Origin: JAQVYB01 sp964490935
GTDB taxonomy: Bacteria; Verrucomicrobiota; Kiritimatiellia; RZYC01
Assembly (NCBI GenBank): GCA_964490935.1
Contig: CAZBEO010000026.1
Span: forward strand, 1 to 42,610
Length of the DNA stretch: 42,610 bases
Direction: 5' to 3'
A program made the position numbers and the translations under genes. Positions 23,711-31,658 of this stretch are shown here, piece after piece. The notes under the pieces were generated by a model. It was given only the letters and a program-made list of their open reading frames with translations, searched no databases and was not told the DNA's origin. How positions within the stretch are numbered: the first letter of the stretch is position 1; each line of letters begins with the position of its first letter.

Positions 23711-24580
23711 TTAGTCGAGGATCACGGTCTTGTTGTGGTAGGTGATTATTTTGTGCTGCAGGTGCGCCCAAACGGCATGGCCCAGAACGGTTTTTTCCAA
23801 GTCGCGCCCCTTGCGGATGAAGTCGTCCACGGTATCTTTATGGCTGACGTGAATGGTCCCCTGCTCAATGATCGGCCCGGCATCTAGTTCTTCGGTCACG
23901 TAATGGCTCGTGGCGCCGATCAGTTTTACGCCGCGTGCATAAGCCAAGTGATAGGGCCGCGCCCCGGGAAAGGCCGGAAGAAAAGAGTGATGGATGTTGA
24001 TAATGCGGCGGGGATACGCCTCAATCAGCAGAGGTGAAAGAATCTGCATGTAGCGGGCCAGTACCACAAAATCCACCCGATGTTCCCGCAGCAGTTCCAG
24101 TTGCTTTTGTTCCTGCTCTTCTTTGTTTTGCGCGTTGACCGGGATGCAGTAAAACGGCAGGTTGAAGCGCTCAGCCAGCGGACGAAGCGTTTCGTGATTG
24201 CTGATGATCAGCGGAATTTCCACCCGCCACTCGCCTGCCTCCACACGGGCTAGCACATCGAAAAGACAGTGCGGCATTTTGGAAACAAAGAGGGCCATGC
24301 GCTGCACATCGCGACTGAAAAAGAGCTGCCAGGTCATATTGAAATCCAGCGCGAGCGGAGCCATGTGGGCGTGTATCTGTTCAGCCGGAACGGTGAATCC
24401 AGCCAGATCCCATTCGATGCGCATAAAGAAAACGTTCTGCTGTAAATCCACGTGCTGATCAAAGTGCAGAATATTGCCTTCGTGCTCGCTAACAAAGCGC
24501 GTCAGGGCAGTATCAATGCCCTTTCGGTCAGGACAACTAATCAGCAGAATTGCCGTGTTCTTTTGTTCGCTCGAATTCAT
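23711..24580 (-). CDS. purU: Formyltetrahydrofolate deformylase
   Basis: This 289-residue enzyme hydrolyses 10-formyl-tetrahydrofolate to formate and tetrahydrofolate, balancing the one-carbon pool. It has an N-terminal ACT-type regulatory domain (ILLISCPDRKGI, about 10-85) and a C-terminal formyltransferase fold with NIHHSFLPAFPG (N195, H197) and the SHYVTEELDAGPII motif (D233); these N, H and D residues are the catalytic triad of the family. In E. coli PurU is inhibited by glycine and activated by methionine through the ACT part. The small gene at 24584-24754 ends three bases before it and supplies its ribosome-binding sequence (GAGGATGGA). The nearby gcvPA-gcvPB genes also feed one-carbon metabolism. 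Confidence 0.93.
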   Translation of the reverse strand: MNSSEQKNTAILLISCPDRKGIDTALTRFVSEHEGNILHFDQHVDLQQNVFFMRIEWDLAGFTVPAEQIHAHMAPLALDFNMTWQLFFSRDVQRMALFVSKMPHCLFDVLARVEAGEWRVEIPLIISNHETLRPLAERFNLPFYCIPVNAQNKEEQEQKQLELLREHRVDFVVLARYMQILSPLLIEAYPRRIINIHHSFLPAFPGARPYHLAYARGVKLIGATSHYVTEELDAGPIIEQGTIHVSHKDTVDDFIRKGRDLEKTVLGHAVWAHLQHKIITYHNKTVILD

Positions 24581-24583
24581 TGT

Positions 24584-24754
24584 TTATCCATCCTCTTTGC
24601 GCACTTCACACACGCGGAGGATTTTTTTTAGGACGCCCTGGTCAACGCACGCAGCATCCCGCAACGCCGCCCAATCGGCGCGTCCGCCGCGATCAATCAC
24701 GTCATCAATCGCGGCAAGAGTATACGCATCATCTGTTAAATGCCTATGTTTCAT
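24584..24754 (-). CDS. Small protein of unknown function, coupled to purU
   Basis: This 56-residue protein (MKHRHLTDDAYTLAAIDD at the start) is mostly helical in composition with an acidic first half and WAALRDAACVD in the middle. AAGAG lies just before the ATG at 24754; the frame is open to 24847, so a longer 87-residue form starting MRCGLQKH is possible. Its stop lies three bases before purU. I do not recognise the family. Given the dispersed repeat immediately upstream (24871-25077), it might be a remnant of a mobile or toxin-antitoxin unit, but nothing in the sequence proves that. Confidence 0.5.
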   Translation of the reverse strand: MKHRHLTDDAYTLAAIDDVIDRGGRADWAALRDAACVDQGVLKKILRVCEVRKEDG

Positions 24755-24870
24755 GATCTCTTTTCCATTCCTGAGCACAGAATAGTCCTTTCCGCGCAAG
24801 AGAATCAACGGATATTTTGCCTGATGCTTCTGCAATCCGCAGCGCATGCGTGGGACCTGCTCAGGTTCTT

Positions 24871-24925
24871 CCGGCTTTTTCGTGAGGAGCGACGTGGCGA
24901 TAGATTGAAGAGGCTCTGAATGCAG
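24871..24925 (+). repeat. Dispersed repeat, module A, copy 1
   Basis: These 55 bases match the reverse complement of 41656-41710 at 49 positions with no gap. They are followed after 95 bases by module B (25021-25077), which is also repeated in the same relative order near position 41300. The stretch from 24848 to 25151 otherwise holds no gene that I can support. Confidence 0.8.
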
Positions 24926-25020
24926 GGACGCAAGTGTCGCGAATTTTGGGAGGGATGCTGTCCTCAGCGTCCTTTTATTTTTCTCCAGATCATTCCTTAT
25001 TTTTCTTACTCTCCGCGCTT

Positions 25021-25077
25021 ACTCTCCGCTTGGCCCGTGGGGACACGGGCCCTCCCGAGAGGGAAAAAATGGCCGCC
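25021..25077 (+). repeat. Dispersed repeat, module B, copy 1
   Basis: These 57 bases match the reverse complement of 41305-41361 at 53 positions with no gap. The module holds two hairpins: GGCCCGTG-GGGA-CACGGGCC (25032-25051) and CCCTC-CCGA-GAGGG (25050-25063). A second partial copy of its left end (ACTCTCCGC) stands just upstream at about 25008. It lies downstream of arnB's stop and may also serve as a terminator. Confidence 0.85.
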
Positions 25078-25151
25078 GCCTTCGTGTGGTTTGTAGAACA
25101 AAGTTCCCGGCGCTCTCTGCGCACTCAAGCGAAGCGGGTGGTGTCAACTCA

Positions 25152-26309
25152 TCACTTCGCCGAAGCTAGTACGTCTTTGATGGCAGCGACCACATCGTCC
25201 ACATCGCCTTCATTCATATCCGGGAAGAGCGGAAGCGAGCAGATCCGGTCGGAGTTCCACTCGGTGTTGGGAAGCATGCCGTAATCGGTTCCCATGGCGT
25301 CTTTGTAATATTTCTGCAGATGGGCAGCACGAAAGTGCAGTCCGGTTCCGATGTTGCGTGCCTTGAGTTCATTCATAAAATCATCGCGCCCGATACCGGT
25401 TTTTTCGCTATCCACCCGCACAATGAAGAGGTGCCAGGCATGCACATGGTCGTAGGCGGGTGATTTCAGGGGCAGGATGCCTTCCACACCGACCAGTTTG
25501 GTGTGATAGAGGGCAGCCAGTTCGCGGCGGCGGGCATTGAAGCCATCCACGCGCTCGAGCTGTCGCCATCCGAGCACGGCGGATACGTCAGTCATATTAT
25601 ATTTGTATCCGGGGATGATGGTCTGCGCCTGGGGCGATCGCCCCTGCTGCTTGCGATCGAAGGCATCCACACCCAGACCATGAAATTTCAGCATTTTGAC
25701 GTGGTTGACCAACTCCGCATCATCGGAACAAAACATGCCGCCCTCGACGGTGGTGATATTCTTGATCGGATGGAACGAAAAGATGGAGGTGCCTGTCTGA
25801 CCCACATGCCGGCCCTTGTAGTAGGTGCCTACGGCATGGGCGGCATCCTGGATCACGCGTGCGCCGGCCTCTTTCGCCACGGCACAAAGGCCATCCAGAT
25901 CGGCGGGGGCACCGGCGTAATGCACCGGGATAATGAGTTTTGTTTTCGGCGTAACCACGGCACGCACCGATTCCGGCGTGATCATGAGGGTGTCGCGATC
26001 GACATCGGCAAACACGGGAGTCGCCCCAGCGAGTACAATCATGTTCACAGTGGAGACCCAGGTGAGCGAGGCGGTGATCACTTCATCGCCCGGGCCGATG
26101 CCCAGTGCCTTCAGCACACAGTGCATGCCCGCCGTAGCGGAGGAAAGGGCCACAGAGGACGGACAGCCCACGTAGGCGCTCATCGCATCCTCGAATTTGG
26201 CGCAGTTGGGTCCGGTGGTGATCCAGCCGGAACGCAAGACATCGCCAATGGCCTGAATATCCTCTTCGGAAATGGAGGGTTTGGAAAACGGCAGAAAGGT
26301 TTCTCTCAT
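25152..26309 (-). CDS. arnB: DegT/DnrJ/EryC1 aminotransferase, ArnB-like
   Basis: This 385-residue PLP enzyme closely resembles E. coli ArnB, which makes UDP-4-amino-4-deoxy-L-arabinose for lipid A modification. Shared stretches include FLPFSKP, SGWITTGP, SSATAGMH, GDEVITASLTWVSTVNM, IIPVHYAGAPADLD, DAAHAVGTYYKGRHVG and the PLP-lysine segment FSFHPIKNITTVEGG (K183). GTGLHFRAAH and EWNSDRICSLPLFPDM follow near the C-terminus. The start at 26309 has AAGGA eight bases before it and matches ArnB's N-terminus; an ATG 15 bases earlier overlaps gcvPB. None of the other arn genes is in the window, so the sugar pathway could differ. It is the last gene after gcvPA-gcvPB. Confidence 0.85.
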   Translation of the reverse strand: MRETFLPFSKPSISEEDIQAIGDVLRSGWITTGPNCAKFEDAMSAYVGCPSSVALSSATAGMHCVLKALGIGPGDEVITASLTWVSTVNMIVLAGATPVFADVDRDTLMITPESVRAVVTPKTKLIIPVHYAGAPADLDGLCAVAKEAGARVIQDAAHAVGTYYKGRHVGQTGTSIFSFHPIKNITTVEGGMFCSDDAELVNHVKMLKFHGLGVDAFDRKQQGRSPQAQTIIPGYKYNMTDVSAVLGWRQLERVDGFNARRRELAALYHTKLVGVEGILPLKSPAYDHVHAWHLFIVRVDSEKTGIGRDDFMNELKARNIGTGLHFRAAHLQKYYKDAMGTDYGMLPNTEWNSDRICSLPLFPDMNEGDVDDVVAAIKDVLASAK

Positions 26310-26313
26310 GGTC

Positions 26314-27765
26314 TTATCCTTCATAGGTGAGGTTCATGTTTTTGGCGGCGGCGACTTCATCAAGCCGCCCCACCGGCATGGAAACAGGTGCGCGATGCAA
26401 TTCTTCCGGGTTCGTTTCAGCCAATTCGGCCAGTTCGAGCATCACCCTGACAAAGTGATCGAGCGTGGCTTTGCTCTCCGTTTCGGTGGGCTCGATCATA
26501 ATGGCTTCGGGCACATTCAACGGGAAGTAGATAGTTGGAGGATGGATACCGCGATCGATCAGCCCCTTGGCCAGGTCCAGGGTGTGTACACCGAACCGTC
26601 CGAAGGGCGCACCGGTAAATACGCACTCGTGCATGCAGAACGCATCAGACACGGATTGATAGACCGGGCGCAGCCGCGCCTGAATGTAATTGGCGTTCAG
26701 GACCGCGTGATTACTTGCCTCGCGGATGCCCTCGGCACCAAGCAAGAGCAAGTAGGCATAGGCCCGAAGCACCACGCCAAAATTGCCATAGAAGGGCGCA
26801 ATGTAACCGATGCTTTTCGGCTCATCGTAGTGGAGTCGGTACGTGCCGTCCTCCCGCAGAATCACCCGGGAGACCGGCAGATACGGGCGCAGCTTTTCCA
26901 CCACGCCGACCGGACCGGAACCCGGCCCGCCGCCGCCATGCGGTGTCGAGAAAGTTTTGTGCAGATTCAAATGACAAAGATCAAATCCCATTTCGCCGGG
27001 CTTGCAACGTCCCATAATGGCGTTCAGATTTGCGCCGTCGTAATACATCAGGCCATCCACGGCATGAATGATTTCCGCAATTTCGGCAATGCGTTCGTTA
27101 AAGATACCCATGGTGTCGGGACAGGTCAGCATGAGTCCGGCGGTCTCATCGTTCACCGCCGCGCGCAGGAGGTCCATGTCCATGCGTCCATTTTCATCGG
27201 AGGGAATGGTGACAACCTGATAGCCAGCGAGCGCAGCGCTGGCAGGGTTGGTGCCGTGCGCGGAGTCCGGGATAATGATATGCGTCTTTTTGTTGCCCCG
27301 GTCACGATGGTAGGCGGCTATGATCATGGTGGCGGTGAGTTCGCCGTGCGCTCCGGCCATAGGCTGGAGCGTACACTCGGCCATGCCAGTGATCTCGGCC
27401 AGCATACGGGCGGTTTCGTAGAGTACTTCGAGTGCGCCCTGCGTGAGCAGGTCGCCGCCGAGAAACTGCGGCCAGACCGGATGCAAATCTGTGAACCCAC
27501 TGAACGAGGAGACCCGCTCGCAGGCTTTCGGATTGTACTTCATCGTGCAGGAGCCCAGCGGATAGAAATGCGTATCCACGGAAAAATTTTTGCGAGAGAG
27601 ATTGGTGTAGTGACGCACCACCTCGCCTTCGGGCAATTCCGGCAGTTCGGCGGGCCCCGAGCGCAGCAGCGAGGGCTCCAGACGCGGCGGCACGCCTTCA
27701 AATCCCGTTTCATCCACATAATACCCCGTGCAGCCCGGGATGCTTTTTTCGTATATCAGGTCCAT
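26314..27765 (-). CDS. gcvPB: Glycine dehydrogenase (decarboxylating) subunit 2
   Basis: This 483-residue protein is the C-terminal half of the glycine cleavage P-protein, which decarboxylates glycine and passes the aminomethyl group to lipoyl-GcvH. It carries the PLP lysine in HLNLHKTFSTPHGGGGPGSGP (K270) and other P-protein stretches such as GSCTMKYNPK, QPMAGAHGE, PDSAHGTNPASA and YYDGANLNAI. Length and break point match the two-subunit form found in Bacillus and many anaerobes. The start overlaps the gcvPA stop by one base (TGATG), and arnB begins four bases after its stop. gcvT and gcvH are not in the window. Confidence 0.96.
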   Translation of the reverse strand: MDLIYEKSIPGCTGYYVDETGFEGVPPRLEPSLLRSGPAELPELPEGEVVRHYTNLSRKNFSVDTHFYPLGSCTMKYNPKACERVSSFSGFTDLHPVWPQFLGGDLLTQGALEVLYETARMLAEITGMAECTLQPMAGAHGELTATMIIAAYHRDRGNKKTHIIIPDSAHGTNPASAALAGYQVVTIPSDENGRMDMDLLRAAVNDETAGLMLTCPDTMGIFNERIAEIAEIIHAVDGLMYYDGANLNAIMGRCKPGEMGFDLCHLNLHKTFSTPHGGGGPGSGPVGVVEKLRPYLPVSRVILREDGTYRLHYDEPKSIGYIAPFYGNFGVVLRAYAYLLLLGAEGIREASNHAVLNANYIQARLRPVYQSVSDAFCMHECVFTGAPFGRFGVHTLDLAKGLIDRGIHPPTIYFPLNVPEAIMIEPTETESKATLDHFVRVMLELAELAETNPEELHRAPVSMPVGRLDEVAAAKNMNLTYEG

Positions 27766-29105
27766 CAGAAAATCCTCCCGATCAATTCGGCCAGACGGTC
27801 AATTTCTGCGTGCGTCCGTTTTTCCGTGAAGGCCAGCAGCAGCACGTTTTCCATATCCTTGTAGTAGCGGTTCACGGGAAATCCGACCGCCACCTTTTCA
27901 TGCAGCAGGCGGCTGATCAACTCCGACGCCGGACAGGGCAGCTTCAGGGCAAACTCATTGAAAAACGAGTGATCGAATGCGGGCTCGATGCCGGGAATGG
28001 CCGTCAGTTTTTCCCAGGCGTAGGCGGCACGGACGGCGCAGGCCTTGGCGGTTGCGGCGAGTCCGTTACGCCCGATGAGCGAGAGATATATCCCGGCACG
28101 CAGCGCGCAGAGGGCCTCGTTAGAGCAGATGTTCGAGGTCGCCTTTTCGCGACGGATGTGCTGCTCGCGGGCCTGAAGGGTCAGTACGTAGCCTTTCCGT
28201 CCCTGCGCATCCTGCGTGGCACCGACGATGCGCCCCGGCATTTTACGCACGAGGCTTTTCCGGGTGGTCATGAAGCCAAGGTAGGGTCCGCCGAAGGAAA
28301 GGGGCAAACCCAGGCTTTGGCCTTCGCCCGTGACGATGTCCGCCCCCATTTCGCCGGGCGTCTTCAGCAGCCCCAACGAAATTGGATACACCGAGAAGAC
28401 CGCCAGCGCACCGACTTCATGCGCTTGGCTCACCAGATCGGACAACTCATCCGTGCATCCGAAAAAGTTCGGATTCTGCACCACCACCGCTGCCACGTTT
28501 TTGGTGAGTCGGGCGGAGAAGGCGGCGCGATCGGCCAAGCCGTTCTGCAGGGGAATTTCTTCGTACTCGATATTCAGATTTTGCGTGTAGGATCGCAGCA
28601 TGGTGCGATAGATCGGGTTGACGCCTTCATCCACCAGCACCTGGGTACGGCGGGTGCAGCGCAGCGCCATCATCACGCCTTCGAAGAGGGCCGTGCCGCC
28701 ATCATACAGCGAGGCATTGGAAACCTCCATGCCGGTCAGGCGGGCCATCGCAGTTTGATATTCGTAAATCGCCTGGAGGGTGCCCTGCGAGCATTCGGGC
28801 TGATAGGGCGTATAGGCGGTATAAAATTCGCCTCGGCTCGAAAGGGCATCCACGGCGGCCGGAATGAAGTGATCATAGAAGCCCGCGCCGCAATAATTCG
28901 TAATGGTGGTCGCGTTACGGGCCGCCTGACTACGCAGCTTGCAGGTCATTTCCGCTTCGGAAAGGCCGGGTGGCAGATCAAAGGATTCGGACTGCAATGC
29001 TCGGGGAATACCCCGGAATAGATCGTCGAAATCCTTCGCGCCGATCACGCGCAGCATTTCATCGCGCTCCTCGGCGTTGGTTGCTGTAAACGAGGTGTGG
29101 TTCAT
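27765..29105 (-). CDS. gcvPA: Glycine dehydrogenase (decarboxylating) subunit 1
   Basis: This 446-residue protein is the N-terminal half of the split P-protein and forms the dehydrogenase with GcvPB. Typical stretches are YTPYQPECSQGTLQAIYEYQT, LTGMEVSNASLYDGGTA, QNPNFFG, and the GREQHIRREKATSNICSNEAL-like segment (here AREQHIRREKATSNIC). The start at 29105 (MNHTSFTATNAEER) fits the normal family N-terminus; the frame is open for 21 more codons that lack family character. The ribosome-binding sequence is weak (GGGAG, twelve bases away). I looked for a glycine riboswitch in the 670 bases upstream and did not see one. Confidence 0.95.
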   Translation of the reverse strand: MNHTSFTATNAEERDEMLRVIGAKDFDDLFRGIPRALQSESFDLPPGLSEAEMTCKLRSQAARNATTITNYCGAGFYDHFIPAAVDALSSRGEFYTAYTPYQPECSQGTLQAIYEYQTAMARLTGMEVSNASLYDGGTALFEGVMMALRCTRRTQVLVDEGVNPIYRTMLRSYTQNLNIEYEEIPLQNGLADRAAFSARLTKNVAAVVVQNPNFFGCTDELSDLVSQAHEVGALAVFSVYPISLGLLKTPGEMGADIVTGEGQSLGLPLSFGGPYLGFMTTRKSLVRKMPGRIVGATQDAQGRKGYVLTLQAREQHIRREKATSNICSNEALCALRAGIYLSLIGRNGLAATAKACAVRAAYAWEKLTAIPGIEPAFDHSFFNEFALKLPCPASELISRLLHEKVAVGFPVNRYYKDMENVLLLAFTEKRTHAEIDRLAELIGRIF

Positions 29106-29775
29106 GAATGAAAAATCTCCCAAACTTCTAAAGCCAGCCACGCTACACCCGCCGCCCAAGATCGGCAATATTTATCAGGGACAATATGGGTCATTCATTG
29201 AAAAAAGGGGTATACGGGTTAACGGGGGGTGGGTACATATAGCGTTGGCTCTGTGAGCGATCAGCCCGTCGGGATCAAGTAATATTGAATAGATATTATC
29301 TAAAACGGAAACCGAGCAAGCCCTCAAGCGTCTGATCCCCTCACGGAGCCCTATTTGTGTCCAGCAATCCGTTGATCACTGGGTTCATATCCACCCAATG
29401 GATACGGTCAACGATGGTCGGGTTTGGTGTACTCTCGGGTGATGCAACGGATTGCTTTATACAAGCTGCGCTTGCGGGATTACAAACATGTCCTCATTCG
29501 GGAGCCGCGCCGTAGCCGTCCGCTCGCCGAGCGGACGGAGGATGTCGCGCGACCCAACACCCCGTGGCGCTCGGCGAGCACCACGCTACCAATACAGACA
29601 TGGCACAAAACACGTCCAGTGATCGCGGCGGTTCTTCCGGCCGAATGCAGGAGGGCCTCCTTGTTGCGCAGGCTGTTGACCCTCTTTGAAACGCGACGTT
29701 GTAATCGGGCTGCTGTTAGTCCAGCTCCACGTCGAGTCCATCAAGCAGTCCACACACGCTGCCTGCCGCCTTCCA
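29106..29775. other. 670-base intergenic region between gcvPA and the histidine kinase
   Basis: No convincing gene is present. On the minus strand, TTGCTC (29314-29319) and TAATAT (29293-29298) could serve gcvPA as a weak promoter with a 15-bp spacer; an AT-rich inverted repeat TAATAT/ATATTA covers the -10 (29280-29298). Two GC-rich palindromes lie at 29516-29585. The last 190 bases have open frames on both strands that resemble nothing I know. Confidence 0.4.
29516..29585. repeat. Two palindromes sharing a GCTCG-S-CGAGC core
   Basis: The first, 29516-29538, has perfect 11-base arms CCGTCCGCTCG and CGAGCGGACGG about a single C. The second, 29563-29585, has arms CGTGGCGCTCG and CGAGCACCACG about a G, with one mismatch. 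The inner five bases are shared, while the outer arms differ in sequence but still pair. They are 47 bp apart, centre to centre. This is REP-like organisation. Confidence 0.65.
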
Positions 29776-31467
29776 TCAAGGTTCAGGATTTTTATAGGAG
29801 GTCTTGTCGTGTCCACCGCCCGCCACCCGGGCGAGCAACTCCTGAAAAACCTCTGGTTCGACCGGCTTGGAGAGGTAGTCGTCCATCCCGGCATCCATAC
29901 AGGCTCGACGGTCCTCCTGCAGGGCGTGTGCGGTCAGGCCAATGATCTGTCCGGCTCGGTTTTTCAGGCCCTGTTTGACAATTTCGCGAGCCGCTCGAAC
30001 ACCGTCCAGCTCGGGCATTTGAATGTCCATAAACACCACGTCATAAACTTTCCGGCGAATCGCTTCAAGGGCCTGCAAGCCATTGGCCACCAAGTCGCAT
30101 TCATACCCGTATTTTCGTAGAATATTCTGCATCACCAACTGGTTAGTGGTATCATCCTCAGCCACGAGAATTCGCAACGGAACGTGTTGCGTCTCCCGCA
30201 CCATGCGTTTGCCTTCCGGTTGATCCTGCGTGGGATATTCCCCGACAACGGACTTTGCCAGAATGGAAAAATGAAACCGTGAGCCTTTCCCCGGCGTACT
30301 TTCAACCGAGAGACGGCCCCCCATCCGCTCGCACAATTCCTTGCTGATTGAGAGTCCGAGCCCGGTTCCTCCGTATCTGCGGGTATACGAAGGATCCGCC
30401 TGATTAAACGGCTGCAGCACGGTCTCGATCATTTCCGGCGCGATCCCGATGCCAGTATCCTCCACCGTGAAAACCAATTGCAGAAAGCCCCCGTTCAGCG
30501 CCATAGCATACACGCGAACCGTGATCTCTCCGGCTTCGGTAAATTTCGCCGCATTGGTCAACAGGTTGGTCAGCACCTGACGCAGGCGTGCCTCATCGCC
30601 CGAGATGGCCGCAGGCACATCCGGAGCAATGAAGGAGCTCAAGATGACGTTTTTCTGTTCAGCCGAAAGACGAATCACGTCAAGCGAATCCCGAATGCAG
30701 GTGGCCAGCCGAAATGGCTTATTTTCCAGCAGCATTTTTCCAGACTCGATTTTCGATATATCCAGAATGTCGTTAATGATATTGAGCAAGGTTTTGGCGC
30801 TAGCATGGATGATCCGAACGTATTCGGCCAGCTCATCCGACAGGTCGACATCCCGAAGAAGACCCGCAAAACCAATGATGCCGTTCATGGGCGTACGCAA
30901 TTCATGACTCATATTCGCCAAAAAAACGCTTTTCGATCGGTTAGCCAGCTCGGCCTCATTTTTGGCCGCCAGCAGGGCGTGTTCCATCTGCTTGCGCTGG
31001 GTTATATCGGCAAAGGAAGCCTGCAAACCAAGGGGCTCGCCACGCTCGCCTCTTACAAGCGAAGTCGACATAATCACGCTGAAGAGCGAACCATCCCGAC
31101 GCATCGCCTCGAATTCCCGAGCCGTATTGCAGTTATTCGAAAGCGAGTCGGTTCCGTGCTGCAACTGTTCGGGCGACCACAAAAACTCTTCGGGCCGGCG
31201 CCCGACCACTTGCGATGCCTGGTCATATCCCCACATCCGTAGAAAGGCTGCGTTGGCGTAGGTCACCTCTTCATCACAGTCCGTCAGAATAATGGCATAG
31301 ATGCCCGAGTCAATCGCCGCCGCCTTGACCCACAGCATGGACTCGCCCTCGATGTGCCTATCCAAATCCACCTGCAGTCGGCGCGTTTTCGTGCGGAGCT
31401 CCTCGCATTCCGCCTCTTCCGGCGGGGCGGCAGACTCCGAGGCATTCACCTGTTTCACCGGTTCCAT
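29776..31467 (-). CDS. Hybrid sensor histidine kinase with PAS and receiver domains
   Basis: This 563-residue cytoplasmic kinase has no transmembrane span. Domains in order: a short coiled N-terminus, PAS (about 50-155, with AEVTYANAAFLRMWGY-like core and FADITQRKQMEHAL linker), HisKA with the H-box ANMSHELRTPMNGIIGF (His188), HATPase_c with LTNLLTNAAKF, EDTGIGIAPE and RYGGTGLGLSI, and a C-terminal receiver RILVAEDDTTNQ...YDVVFMDIQMPELDG whose phospho-acceptor is Asp481. Such hybrids relay phosphate through an Hpt protein, which is not nearby. The signal sensed by the PAS domain is unknown. It diverges from the efflux operon, and a regulatory link with the pump is possible but unproven. Confidence 0.92.
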   Translation of the reverse strand: MEPVKQVNASESAAPPEEAECEELRTKTRRLQVDLDRHIEGESMLWVKAAAIDSGIYAIILTDCDEEVTYANAAFLRMWGYDQASQVVGRRPEEFLWSPEQLQHGTDSLSNNCNTAREFEAMRRDGSLFSVIMSTSLVRGERGEPLGLQASFADITQRKQMEHALLAAKNEAELANRSKSVFLANMSHELRTPMNGIIGFAGLLRDVDLSDELAEYVRIIHASAKTLLNIINDILDISKIESGKMLLENKPFRLATCIRDSLDVIRLSAEQKNVILSSFIAPDVPAAISGDEARLRQVLTNLLTNAAKFTEAGEITVRVYAMALNGGFLQLVFTVEDTGIGIAPEMIETVLQPFNQADPSYTRRYGGTGLGLSISKELCERMGGRLSVESTPGKGSRFHFSILAKSVVGEYPTQDQPEGKRMVRETQHVPLRILVAEDDTTNQLVMQNILRKYGYECDLVANGLQALEAIRRKVYDVVFMDIQMPELDGVRAAREIVKQGLKNRAGQIIGLTAHALQEDRRACMDAGMDDYLSKPVEPEVFQELLARVAGGGHDKTSYKNPEP

Positions 31468-31658
31468 TAGCTGACTTATATACTTCCACCCATCCCAGGA
31501 TCAATGCAATGTCCCATGTTTTATAATCGGGTTTAGGATTTGCAAAAAGCAGGCGGGGTGTGGAACTATGTCCTGTCGATTTTTATGCGGAGAAAAACAC
31601 CTCCGCAGCATCCGCCTGCCGAACGAGGCAGGGCAACAGAATACAAGGAGTGGAAACC

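Noticed and set aside
29106..29500. Glycine riboswitch upstream of gcvPA
   Set aside because: I found neither the conserved core strings nor a tandem aptamer layout on the minus strand.
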